Position numbers and translations under genes: made by a program
Source: Pteria penguin
Lineage: Eukaryota > Mollusca > Bivalvia > Pterioida > Pteriidae
DNA length: 64,000 bases
Reading direction: 5' to 3'
NCBI GenBank assembly: GCA_035048485.1
Contig: CM068587.1
Coordinates: 55,175,501 to 55,239,500, forward strand
Shown: piece by piece, positions 34,400 to 46,469 of the stretch
Numbering within the stretch: the stretch's first letter is position 1
Layout: every line of letters begins with the position of its first letter
The notes under the pieces: model-generated
The model's input: only the letters and a program-made list of their open reading frames with translations
What the model was told of the DNA's origin: nothing
Database searches by the model: none

Positions 34400-36350
34400 A
34401 TTGCCTAAGCAATACTTTCAGAATGCTTGTTTTATTTTAAGGGGGAAATGCTATTATGACATAGTTAATAGAAATGCTTATCCTCCCGCCTGCCTCTCCC
34501 CCATCGGACTATAACGTTACTCTGGCGTAGAAATGGGGGAAGGGGGTTAACTCTCAGCATTTTTGGATGACTTCGAAAAAAATAAATAAATTACGCTCTG
34601 ACCTCCGAAAAAAGATAAAAACAAGTTTTGCCCTTTTCCAGTCTCGGTCTTGCTTAATTCTTCGCATCAGTATGTAGATTAAAAAACGGGGAAGAACGGG
34701 GGGGGGGGGCGGTTTCAATTGATCCTTTATTGCCGATTATTATATATCAACAGAAAAGTTTTCATGAGCGTAAAGGGAAGGAGGAGGCACTTTCGCCTTC
34801 CTTCAGCCCACTGGTCCACTTTTGACCTCCTTTTTACCACATTTCCAATGAAAGCGGGGTTTCCGATCCACTGAATGAAAGCGACATTCCAAGATAATAT
34901 GAAAATTTCCCGATTTTATAAAATATTCATTTGTATTGTTCCAAGTAAAGTACGAAATCCTCGTATTCTAAACCTTGTATATTCCATCAAAGATGAGAAA
35001 ATTATAGCATTTCAGTGTAAGCAAAGATTATTACCCTCGCTTTTATCCAAACGATAAACACTCACCCCCCCCCCCCCTCCCCCCAAAATGGAACTCTACT
35101 GTCAGTGATGTGTTTTGTCAGAGACATGGACTACTTTCAAGAGAATGTCTCAGGTTTTGTACACCAGCATCTTATTACGAGTAAGAATGGTTTGAGGTGG
35201 TCCATTCCGAAATTCAAGTTGATTTAATTAAAAGGTAGATCTATGGTTAAAATGAACGGGACAATCGATTCAAAAATAACGGAGTGTGGGGGAAGGGGGA
35301 GGGGGGTTTACGATAAAAAATTCTCTGCTGAAAACGATCACTGAATTGTTAAAATATAATATGAAGGTACATCGCCAATCACTTATTAAATATAGACAGC
35401 TATATCTGGACTCCCTCCTTTATAGCCATATTCATAAAACAATCTATTTCATTTATAGCATGGGAAAGATGGAGTAAGGACATTGCCATGTTTATTACGC
35501 ATGAATATTACACAGGGAAGTGTGTCAACAAAATTGGCACATCGCCAATTTAGATTTCCGATTCATCGGATTTCTTTCCTAATTCAACCCTTTCTAACTC
35601 TCCTCTTGTACCATGTACTTAGTACATAAGCGTACAGTTAGTACTCACGGGAAGTAAACCAATGTAATGGTTGTTGATGCAAAGTGAAACCAAGTGACAT
35701 TGTGATGACTCGATTTCACGTGCACGTGCTGAAAAAAAAAGTACAAATGGGAAGGGGGTTTCCTATTCTAAATGTGGTAAATGGTACAATGAATGAAACG
35801 TATGAGACACGGATAGTCTGAAATTATTTGTATTATGTAATGTCTTTTCATTGAATCTGTCTAACGTATGGTGGATCTAGAAGTGGGAGAAATCGGGCAA
35901 ACTTTATTCAGTGAGAACTGTGTACACAAGGAAGGGGGGAGGTACACTTCCTATATAAAGGCATTTATAGACATGCTGCTCGAATGAAGCATACTTTAAG
36001 GCCACCCAGTATATCAATGGGTATCATTCTCCCTTCACGTATATATCAATGGATATCTTTCTAATCACAAAATATATGAATAGTTGGGATGAGTATGCTT
36101 TTCACCATGGTCAGTATTTGAAAGTATGTTTTTTACCTTGCTCAATATATGAATAGGTAGGGTGCCAGCGACTCCAGTCGCACGTCTGTACCCAAAATCA
36201 TTGTAAGTTAACCCCCCCCCCCTTCCAGGATGGGAATAAGTTTCAGTAAGCATCATGTAGAGAGATATGTCTCCGTAGAGATTAATAATAGTGTTGTATA
36301 GCGTAGTCACATGTTTCTGACACCCACCTGTCACATAAGTCAACATGTAA
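34400..36350. other. intergenic, no gene recognised
   Basis: AT-rich sequence with several G and C runs (near 34698, 35068 and 36212). No coding evidence. Confidence 0.4.
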
Positions 36351-36351
36351 G

Positions 36352-36462
36352 AAAGCTACAGTGACTTGTTATGTCGACTTGTTAAAAACTGATGTCGACT
36401 TGATAGATGACATGTCAGCTTGTCGCAAATTTATGATGTCTTACTAGATGTTATGTCGACTT
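36352..36462 (-). repeat. left, inverted part of a GTCGAC-rich degenerate array
   Basis: Units such as ACTTGTTATGTCGACTTG are the reverse complement of the units at 36700-37270 (CAAGTCGACATTACATCTG). This left arm has about five diverged copies and ends where a MITE is inserted. Confidence 0.7.
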
Positions 36463-36652
36463 CATGCGCGGATCCAGAGGGTTGGATCTGGGGGTCTGGA
36501 CCCACCCTGAGATTCAGCGAAAATCACTTAAGTTTCTTGTTATATTTCGATATGAAATAAGTAATTTTACACACAAAACATGGATGGACCCCCTATCGGA
36601 AAATTTATTGGGGGTGGACCCCCTCTCGACATAATTTGTGGATCCGCGCCTG
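36463..36652. mobile_element. MITE with GCGCGGATCCAG termini
   Basis: The left end CATGCGCGGATCCAG and right end GGATCCGCGCCTG are inverted repeats. The body has GGGGGTCTGGACCCACCCTG and a duplicated GGACCCCCT block. It interrupts the GTCGAC array. A diverged relative lies at 53900-54087. Confidence 0.75.
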
Positions 36653-37275
36653 GATTTGTAAGAAACTTATGTCTACTTGACGGAAAACTATACGGACTTG
36701 TTATATCATCTTGTAGCTAAATCATGTGGACTTGTCTGTAGTCGACATTGTATCTGACAAGTAGGTTACATCTGACACGTTGATATTACATCTGATAAGT
36801 CAACATTAATCTGATAAGTCGACAATACACATGACACGTTGCCATTATATCTGATAATTCGACATTGCATCTGACAAGTAGGTATTACATCTGACACGTT
36901 GATATTAAGTCAATATTAATCTGATAAGTCGGCATTGCACCTGACACGTTGATATTACATCTGGTATGTCGACATTAATCTGATAAGTCGACATTAATCT
37001 GATAAGTCGACATTACATCTGACACGTTGACATTACAGCTGATAGGTCGACTTTACATCTGACAAGTCGGCTTTATATCTGATAAGTCGACATTAGATAT
37101 GAGAAGTCGACATTACGCCTGAGAAGTCAACATTACATATGATAAGTCGATATTACATCTGACACGTTGATATTGTATCTGGTTAGTCGATATTGTATAT
37201 GATAAGTCAACATCACATCTGATAAGTCGACATTGCATCTGACAAGTCGACATTACATCTGACAAGTAGGTGGCA
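36653..37275 (+). repeat. degenerate 19-20 bp tandem array (GTCGAC core)
   Basis: About 25-30 imperfect units of the form ACATCTGATAAGTCGACATT, with variants CACGTTGATATT and CAAGTAGGT. The core AGTCGACT-like palindrome is conserved in many copies. It faces the opposite way to the units left of the MITE. Confidence 0.88.
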
Positions 37276-37279
37276 GGGA

Positions 37280-40200
37280 CATGCCAGAATAGGATAGAAT
37301 CCGTGGCAGTGATAGGTATGGTTTCTGCACCTTACTCAGTGGCAGATATACGGCAGGTTGGAATGAATGACGGAGGGAACAAATATTCAAGAAGTTGAGT
37401 ATGAATACACTAATTTGCAATCAAAATAATAACACAATGTATTTATTTATTGGACTTCGAACCAATCCCTACCTCACTCAGTCCGAACGCAAGAGCGAAC
37501 ACTTAAAATTTGAACTGTGGACCCCTTTCAGGAACATTTTTGAATTTCTCGCCATAAAAAGGTGCGCTATAGAGGATGCTGGGTCCATCAAGGCTCAATG
37601 GTTTCATAGATTGATTATATACAAGTAATATATATCTGTATACGATATGCATAACCATTCTGCTATTTATAACTATGCTGGTCTTGATCGTGATCCAGGA
37701 TAAAAGTTTTATGATACAAGTGCCTAATATACCTCATCTCCCTCCTAAACAAACACATGACAGCAACACTACTATTAATCAATTAATTAAACCGTCTACT
37801 GTTTATATTTCAAGACCTACGTGGTCGCCTTTTGTTCGTTGGTCTATTTTTCACCTTAATTAATTCCAATCAACTTTTAACCCCGCAGCACGAGCGCCAA
37901 CTTGAAGGTATTCAGATAGAAGACAACTCGTCCGTGAGTCTCTCCACCCACCCCCGCGTCCTGTAGGCTGTAGATGTAAGTTGCACAACCGTGCGGCGAG
38001 ATTAAAGTAGTTTTTAAGTAGACAATTCCGTGTCCAAACAGTTTTTTAATCATCCGTTTTAAATTTTATATAAAGTTTATCAAACTGATCAAAAAACTAC
38101 GAACATTAATATGACAGTACATCTCCGTTTAATTTGGTACGTCATTCGGGTGTTTTTTGTTTTTTCCGTGACTGTAATAGATTTACACTTAATTGACCTG
38201 TACTGATCATGCAATAGATCGATCAAATTTTATATACATATTATATATTCCTGAATGAATTGTATCGCCAGGAAGATCTGCTATTGTCACAATATTCGAT
38301 GGCTGACGTACCTGGACTTTTTTCTTGTACAATGTTACCTTATAACATTTGAGAAGCTTCACACAGTGAGAAAGCTCGGGTAATATGTGGGTATTAAAGT
38401 CTGAAATGATTAGATATGTACCAGTCATTTTCTTTGGTTTCAGAGTTCAAAATATACACTATATCAACCTGAAATCAATAGTTATAAGGCTGTGATCTCT
38501 ATTTCAGTGGGGGTTTGAGAAATAGATATTGACCGAATTAATTTCCTTTCGAGTTTGAATCGCTTTTTGTCCTCCAAGTCTAATTTTAAGTGAAAGGTCT
38601 TATTGAATGATCACATATGGATTCTGAAGGATACAATGCTTAAAAGAAATAAAAGGAAATTAATGTAAGGAATTGGAAGCGCGCTCTATATTTGATTCGC
38701 TGTGCCTCCAGTTCGCAATTCATTTTAAATATGCATGTAAGAGACAGCTATCGTGTATAATAGGATGGAAATCAAATAAAGGGGTTTCTACTCATTTGAT
38801 GAAAAAGGGGATTGACCTTTCAAAAATACCGAAAATATCCAGTTTTCGGTAAAAGAGGAAGTCTCTATCGAAATGGTATAGGGGTTGCTAATGAATGGTT
38901 GAGGTTGATCCTTTAAAGATAATGAATATCAAAAATGGCCATATTTGGTAAAACATGTTGCAGCGAAAATTTAGAGGGGTTCCAGGCTAGTATTTCTCTC
39001 TGAAACCGCCAATATGTAGCACAGTAGAAAGGCTCGAACTTTTTCACATTGCACGGCAACTAAAGGGTGAAATCACTATTTTCCAATGGTGTTCACCATC
39101 TATAATACGCTTCCGCTTCGAGTCTTACATAATGCCAGATTCTTTAATGAGAAGAGGTCCGAAACAATCCGAATGTATTTTGAGGTATGACTTTGGTTTT
39201 ATCGTAACCCATAATACAAATTTTCAGTCATATATTACTAATTTATTATGAATATCGGCATTTGTATTTGCTGGAGAAGCTTACATAGACGAAATATTCT
39301 GAATTATTTTATCGCTTTAGACAATTATTATAATGAAACTAAAGAACGAAAATGAAGATTTTACTTAGAAAATGAAGATAAATCCCGAGGGGTACAGTCC
39401 ATGCAAGGTCACTTTTCTGTATCAGCACAGCGTTTGTGAATGAACCATATTTACTGTATAAGTTTACATCTTTTATCGATTGACAGTTCCATGAGCAATG
39501 TATCTAACAGAAAAATCTCTCAAATCATTGCAAAAACTATAACTTTTTAACAATTATCATCTATTAATATATCTAATATACAAATGTAGTCCTATTAGAT
39601 TGCGATGAATGTCGGTGTGGATTTTTCTGAATTGATTTATCGCCTCCTGCCTCTCTATCTGTCCTTCGTGTCATTTCCTATAACTGTTAATAGCGAATAA
39701 TTAAAAGTGAGAAGATGACTGCTTTGTCACGAAGTAAAAACTGTTCCTTTTTACAATTTGTATATATTTTGAATATTCAATAGTAAGAGAGACAGTGTTG
39801 GAAAAAAAAACGTTTTTGAAAATCTGAGTATTTGATCTTACATTCAATTATTAAATTCCATTTTTACGTAACACTTATTTCATCTTTTGGCATTTAGAAT
39901 TTTCCCAGGAAAGTTAAAAAACTGAACGAAGCGCTTTTGTTATGTACCTAGCTGATGTGACAGACAGTAGTTACTACTGACCTTGTACTACTACTAGGTC
40001 ATGACGTTCACACTTAAAACCTGGCTTATTCTTTGATTGTCTTTGAATGTATTTAATGTGAAAAAAAAAATAGATGCTGGTTTACACTTCACATATTATG
40101 TGCTTTTCATGCATGGTCATGTCCATGCTTAAAGGTCATTTACAATTACTTTGTACTTATTACGTCCATGCTTAAAGGTCAGTTCCCTTCGTTGTAGGTC

Positions 40201-40540
40201 ACAACATGTATGGGTTTTTTTTGTCATGATTTTCCTGCTCAGTGGGGTAAGACGATTGCTTTGCTGGGACATCTTACCGTGACCCATTGAGGAAAGGCCG
40301 GTAAAGGGGCGGGGGTGGGGGTGGGGGGGGGGGGGGGTGAAGGCAGAGAACGCCTGAAAATGTCAAGTCCAACAAAACTGTGTATCTTTTAGGAAGAACT
40401 CAAATGGAATTACGGGATGCAGACAATGAATAAAATAAAAGTTGAATACGAACTTTAAGTACAGGTCCTTTGGGGTATGTTTTTATTTTCATATCACAAA
40501 TGCGTAATTTACTTACAGGGGGATGGGGTTAGTAAAGGCT
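37280..40540. other. intergenic, no gene recognised
   Basis: AT-rich. A possible degraded MITE with internal duplication (TTTTCGGTAAAA / ATATTTGGTAAAA) lies at about 38800-39000. Repeats of GTCCATGCTTAAAGGTCA are seen near 40122-40180, and a G-run at about 40313-40337. Confidence 0.4.
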
Positions 40541-40544
40541 GAAT

Positions 40545-40722
40545 ATCATAGACGGAGAGGGGGGGGGGGGGGGGTTGCAGTCTTCCATGACTAATGTTTT
40601 GCACTATTCGGTCTGGAAAAGGGGAGAGGGGTTTGCAGCACTACAACTGGTCAAAATTTACCTTTTTGGTAACATTTTCCGACTCAGGGATGGGGGTTGC
40701 AACCCCCCTCTAAATCCGTCAA
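40545..40722. mobile_element. non-autonomous repeat (copy 2 of a dispersed pair)
   Basis: Homologous to 7750-7962 in the same orientation, with a G16 run near its left end and AAATCCGTCAATG at the right end. TTGCAGTCTTCCATGACTAA and ACTATTCGGTCTGGAAAA are the clearest shared blocks. Confidence 0.65.
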
Positions 40723-40724
40723 TG

Positions 40725-42870
40725 AATATATTGCTTTTAATACTTACTTTAACTCTACCTTCAAAACATTCGATCAGTTTTAGAGTGATAGAAACATGAC
40801 CGTATAGAACACCAGGGCCACAGGCAGCCGCTATTATAGAGTGAATTATCGCCACCATATCTGGTCGAAGTATGCGTGTAAAGTTTTTTTCCCACAGGGT
40901 CTGATCGACGACAATATGACTAAGTGACCAAAGACAGGTCCTGATGGATCAATATCGACCCCATTCGTCAGCTGGCGAAACTCGAATGAGTTGGCCGCAG
41001 TGACGAATCCCAAATGTCACGTGACGACAGGTGTGATTAAGATTTGACGCATCGAGGAATACCCAGACCTGTCACTCATTATGTAAATGATGCATTTGAA
41101 AACTAACTGATAACATGCAGTATGTGAAAATAAGTAGGGTGGGTAGGTTAGTTTCTAAGTATTGGAATGCTTGTTATTTTTTCTCCTACGGAAAGTTTTC
41201 GTGATCACTGTGTGGTAATTTGTCAAAACAGATTATTTATAACAAGCTGGATGTGACCAGATCTTGATTGCTTGTTCTTTGAGGGACTTTTTACCTATAT
41301 CAGCCGAATATAAATTAATATACATGGCTTACTAATGCTTTGGATATCAGCGTTATAAGTTTAATGTATATCTTTGGGTGCTTTCAGAAATCCATTGTGA
41401 TCCGTAGAGATAAGTTTGTCCATCGTCTGTTTGTCTGTTCGTACGTCTGACATAACTCTTTTTCAAACTTTATTTTCTATTGTGTGTTTCTAGTGTATTC
41501 TTTGAAAATATACGCTAAAGTTGTTAGGTTACAACACTTTCTATATCTCGAATTGATTAGCACGTGATTAGCACGTGATCCTGTATCATAACAGAATCCT
41601 TTATGAAATTAAAGTGAAGGGAAAAAAAGCAGGGGTAACACTATATAAGGGAAGTTCACCGAACATCGTGGTAAACATTTCATTATTTGTCAGACATCGA
41701 TTATTTGTTAGTATACAGACACTCGAAAGCCACGGTTTTTCGCATGTTGGTAAATAAGATTCATAATGAACTTTGCACATTTTATTATATATTACACCAG
41801 AAAATTGTCTTGCATTGGGCGTATATTTTTTACCCATTATCGTGCTTCTTTTTTATGTTCTTTCGTCAAATTTTATTTGATATTCATTGTTGAATTATTC
41901 ATTACAATGAAAGGTAAACATGTAGTCATGGCAAAAAACACGATTTGACGTGAATGAAATTTATGTTTAACATGCCTTGGCTCTTTCCATAACGTCTGAG
42001 GTTGTAGTACACACATTTTACAAACGAGCAACGTGATTGGTTAATTTTCTAAATGAGCTCATTCTGATTGGTCAGTCAGATAATTGGCGTTGCGTACTAG
42101 AAGATTGGCCCAAACTGTAATGATCAACAAAACAATGTTAATATCACATGACTTGAAAATTTCATGTAAATTACAACAATTTTTTTCGTTGTACTTCCCG
42201 TTATTTTATATGACCTAATTTTCTAAAATGTCAACAGATGTTAAATTGCAATAAAAGTGACCATTGAGTGCTCAGGACGAATTAGTGCATATGACTACCT
42301 TTTTGTTGGAGTCAGTAGCAAAGGATATGCAGCATTAGCAAGTCGCGAGGTAAATTTTCATTATATCGTGTTTCAGAAAAGGTTAATGAAATCCAAGTAG
42401 GAGGAACATGTTAAATAATAATTTATTTGGTGACAAAATCAACAAAGGAATGCATAAGGATGGGTTTGTAACACTAATACGACCGAATCGTACAATGAAA
42501 TCCTACGTGGGCAACTCTTGACGTACAAAGCATTAGCACATTTAGCTTTCTTCAAGTAATGAATATACTTTGATTTCGCCTACTGATACCCACACATCCG
42601 AATGTCAAGATGTAAGTAAGACGAAGCGTGGTTATTGACGTTGAGGAAAAGGTTACAGAGTTTCATTCACATCAAGAAGCATCTCCTACGCGTTTGCGAC
42701 ATACGACACAGATTCTGTGACCGACAGGAGATCAGAGCCTTTCTTCCCATACGTCTGTCCGTGTTCCGTGTTATTCCATTGTCCAGTATGTCAGGACTAA
42801 TTTGATTCTGTCCTGTAGCTTATACAAAATTTTACTTTGACCCCTACCGATTTTCCCGATTTACCACTTA
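40725..42870. other. intergenic, no gene recognised
   Basis: Contains a 13-bp duplication (GATTAGCACGTGA twice, near 41557-41580). A 105-nt open segment ends at a GT donor-like site (42245-42349), but no gene is recognised. Confidence 0.4.
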
Positions 42871-42872
42871 AA

Positions 42873-43125
42873 CAGGACGGCATAGCTGAATCGGCCATAT
42901 ACTTGGCCCGCGAACAAGAGGTTCCTGGTTCGATCCCAGCGGGAGGCTCGACGTCGGTACCCTCTCTATCGTATGAGACGGTAAAAGCCTAGGTCCCTGT
43001 CTCGGTAAACGTGGCACATGAAAGATCCCTCACTGCTTCGAGTGGGTCCGTCGTAAAGGTATAAATTTCAGATAAATGCCGCCACCATGCAAGTACAATT
43101 ATCTTGGTTTGACGCAGAACAATCT
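42873..43125 (+). mobile_element. family A SINE (copy 7)
   Basis: The head includes GGCATAGCTGAATCGGCCAT and a B box GGTTCGATCCC. The body has GGCACATGAAAGATCCCTCA, CTGCTTCGAGTGGGTCCG, GATAAATGCCGCCACCATG and TTTGACGCAGAACAATC. Moderately diverged. Confidence 0.85.
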
Positions 43126-43317
43126 AAACCATTTAGATACGTGAATTAATCAGCATTTGTTTTACAATATGATAATATTAAGTACTGCAGCTTACTTGTG
43201 AATATTTAATTGTATTAAAATGTAAATGAATACACGGCAACTAATAGTCCTGTACGTGTATTTATGGACATTTCACACAAATATGCACGAGTAAACCTCA
43301 GAACGTAACTCAGTTTG

Positions 43318-43525
43318 CAGTGGTGGATTTTAGAAGGGAGCAGGGGATCCGGGCCCTCCTTTTCGCCACGAATTTACGACGCATAATATAGATAATAAGG
43401 CTGAAAACGCAAAAATAATATGAGTAGAACTCCAGATTTGGGACCCAAAATGCAAGTATTTTGCCTATTACTTGACTTCAGATGTGAGGCCCCCCTTTTT
43501 TTCTGAAATTCTGGATCCGCCACTG
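43318..43525. mobile_element. MITE with CAGTGGCGGATTTAG-type termini (copy 3)
   Basis: Left end CAGTGGTGGATTTTAGAAGG and right end CTGGATCCGCCACTG. The interior contains CCCTCCTTTTCGCCACGAAT and GAGGCCCCCC. No coding sequence. Confidence 0.8.
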
Positions 43526-43794
43526 ACCTGGCAGATCTTGCACATGTGACAAAATTACCAACATATATATTGCACCTCTTTTCACGAGAAAGAGTACATG
43601 TACTGTCTTACCAATATCCGAAATGAATTATTATGCATGCGGGTGCATGTGAGTTGAATACATTAACTGGTTTATTTGATTAACTGGGGGTTTTTTTTCT
43701 TCCTTTTTTTGACCGCCTTGCCGGGAATACTGTACCTTTATTGTGGGAAGTGACGAGGGAGACCCTAGCACCAGGAGAACACTACGTTCTCAAG

Positions 43795-43978
43795 GCGAAT
43801 CCAGAAATTTGAAAACGATGGATTCTATCCTTTTTGGTAATATTTTGCCAATAAAAGGGACAGAGGTTCCATCTTAGATTGGCAAAATTAACCATTTATT
43901 GGAAAAAAATTCCACCAAGAGAAAGATTGAACTCCAGTAACCCCACCCCCCCTTTCTCTCTGAGTCCGCTAATGGAAC
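43795..43978. mobile_element. probable degraded MITE
   Basis: Starts AAGGCGAATCCAGAAATTTG and ends CTCTCTGAGTCCGCTAATGG, an imperfect version of the GGCGGATCCAG termini, with TTTTTGGTAATATTTTGCCA inside. Weak but consistent with the neighbouring elements. Confidence 0.45.
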
Positions 43979-44226
43979 CTTTGGCTGATGCATACAGACC
44001 TTCTAGCTTGTGCCTGACCAAATTGGAAGAGGTAAGAGGTTAAAGTTCAATACCTCGCAGGTCCGTAGGAACCGAGGAAAGGGGGGTGGGGGTTTGTTAC
44101 CCCCTTCCAGTTTTTGACCGATAATGGGTCGATTTTTAATCACGTTACGAATCGAAATTCTAGGTCCCCCCTTCCACTTTTGAAATGGTTTCTACGGCAC
44201 TTGCAGCAGAGAACTGGCCCCCTCCT

Positions 44227-44375
44227 CAGTGGCGGATTCAGTATTTCACGGGAAAAGGGGGATTTTATGTGGATGTCAAGTATTAACTAAGATTCTCAGC
44301 TATTGTGGCTGCCAAATGTGCAGTTTTACTCATAATTGTGGCGAAAAAAGGGGGCCCCCTCTAAATCCGCCACTG
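44227..44375. mobile_element. MITE with CAGTGGCGGATT termini (copy 4)
   Basis: Left end CAGTGGCGGATTCAG and right end CTAAATCCGCCACTG form inverted repeats. It is 149 bp long with an AT-rich middle and no coding potential. Confidence 0.8.
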
Positions 44376-44379
44376 CTCT

Positions 44380-46260
44380 AGTTACATAGTTTCCGTCATT
44401 GTCATTCATTAATACCACCAAGCGCTGTAGACAATTCGGTTGATTTCGTTTGACAGTTTGAAACCCAAACTGAGCAGAATGACCCCGACTGCTGATGTAG
44501 ATGAAATGAGCATGGAATGTCGATTACGTAACAACCATATCTATCTACACTCGCTAAATTGAAACATCGCCAATTTAGTTTGTGACAATACATACATTGT
44601 TACCCTGGTTTATTTCACGGGACAATTTTTCTCTCTCAGATTTGAAGTATATTTGCGTGGGATGTCAATACTGGGAGTTGACAGTCTGCAGACGGTGGCC
44701 AAACATTTTCAATACGGCAATGTCAACTGCATTTTCAAACCTGCCATTCGTGCGTGATGTTGCCAAAAATAAAGACAAGATTTCAAGTGTTTACACAATA
44801 AATCAAAATAAAATCTATCCAGGGGACTTTAACGCCTATTGATGCAGTCAAAAATAGCAAGAAACTTAAATATTAGATCATAAATAAAAAGGATATAAAA
44901 ACTTTAATGACTAATGCAGATGTTATATCTTATTAAATTTTCATTGTCTTAAAATATATTTTATGCTTTTATTATTTGTGTATTATTAAACATGTTTTAA
45001 GTGGGATATAGAAATTAGTATTAGCTAAGAAAATAAAAAAAAGGGGGGGGGGTTAGATATATTCAAACAGACAGAGAGTGGGAAGAGGTAAACCCGAATT
45101 TATTAACATCCATTTTCTCGTCATCTCTATAGTTCAGTACTTCAAGAAACCTACACGAACTGTCATACTGTTACTTAATAGTATATACCATGTTCTATCC
45201 AAATAATTTATTCTGATGAAATCTAGAAATTTAATTTGTTGAATCACAGTGAGGGATCTAGAGAAAGAAGGATGTGTTCAAACCCTATTCTTTTCCTGTC
45301 CGTCGTCCATAATTTTCTTCTCTTATCAAATTTTGTCACCACACATTCTTCTGAAATCCTTTGCCCTCTAAGATTCTGGATCCACCCCCACCCACCAACC
45401 CACCCCTGGTTCGATCATTGAAAATTACACAATGATCTACTAGAATTGTGTTTCTTGGGTCTGACTTTCTAAGAATGACCCTCTGATACATTATGTACTA
45501 TACTCACTGCCATACAATACATTCAGAATGTTACAATATGATATAATATACAATAGTAATATTATAAATACACACGGTCCAATGCTCATGATATGACCAA
45601 GCCTTCCCATACAAAACATGAGCCCACTACCAAGAATCGGATGACAGTGCACGCAAGTCTTCTCGTATGTCATAGATGTCACGTGACCAGACATACACAA
45701 TACGTATTATCGTAATCCAAGTAGGGTTTTTGCCAATATTTTGTACGTGCATTGACATAACCAAAAGATGACCTTTGGAAGTCGTGAAGAGAGGAGGTTT
45801 TTTCATTTATTTTCATTTACGTCATTTCTGTTGGTCCGGGAGTCGAGTTGGTCAAAGCTTTGTGCTGACCCTTAATGTAGACAATTATACGAGGAAAGTC
45901 TGGGTTTGAACATCTCTCAGGAGGAATGGGAAGAACTGTCGATGTATTTGCGGAAGGTGATGGTTTTCTCTGTGGAGTACAGGTTCCTCCACCTCTGGCC
46001 TGCATTGTAGTCAAGGACAAGGGATAATGGAATGATATCAGGTCCCAGGTCTCTCCACCACCGGTAAGCTTTGTATTCAGGGACAAGGGGTTATGGAATG
46101 ATAGCAGGTGCCAGCGCCCCTTCCCCTTTCCACCCCGATGAGCACTGTAGTCGGGGGAAAGAAGGGATTTTAAAAGGGTAGATTGATGTATGGGGGAGCG
46201 GGCAAGGTAAAAGTGGGCGGGGTAGAAAAGGTATTAGGAGGGATAGTAGGTAGGTTCAGT
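44380..46260. other. intergenic, with one degenerate tandem block
   Basis: No gene recognised. At about 45989-46175 three diverged units of roughly 63 bp share GTAGTCAAGGACAAGGG and ATGGAATGATATCAGGT. The 89-codon minus-strand frame over them (45817-46086) has no known domain. A degraded GGATC-type element may lie at 45240-45385. Confidence 0.4.
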
Positions 46261-46264
46261 TACA

Positions 46265-46464
46265 ACTCAATATATGATTGGTTGGTTGGTTGATTGGTGT
46301 TTTACGTCGCTTTCAACAATATTTCAGTTATATCGCGACATGGAAGCAGGAGGTTACCAACCTCTTAAACATAGTGGCGCAACCCGGGAATCGAACCCGG
46401 ATCGTCGGCGCCGCAAGCCAAGCGCTTAACCACTACACCAAGCCTGCCCCACTCAATATATGAT
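46265..46464 (-). mobile_element. intact family B SINE with 14-bp target site duplication
   Basis: On the minus strand the head reads GGCTTGGTGTAGTGGTTAAG, then CGCTTGGCTTGCGG and GGGTTCGATTCCCGGG (B box). The body has TTTAAGAGGTTGGTAACCTC, CTGCTTCCATGTCGCGATAT and GCGACGTAAAACACC. A perfect 14-bp direct repeat ACTCAATATATGAT (46265-46278 and 46451-46464) bounds the 172-bp insert. Confidence 0.93.
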
Positions 46465-46469
46465 GGTGG

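Noticed and set aside
36653..37275. CRISPR-like array (short repeats with spacers)
   Set aside because: Units are contiguous, degenerate and eukaryotic, with no constant-length unique spacers or cas genes.
45817..46086. 89-codon minus-strand frame over the 63-bp repeat block
   Set aside because: Overlaps a degenerate tandem repeat, and I recognise no protein family.
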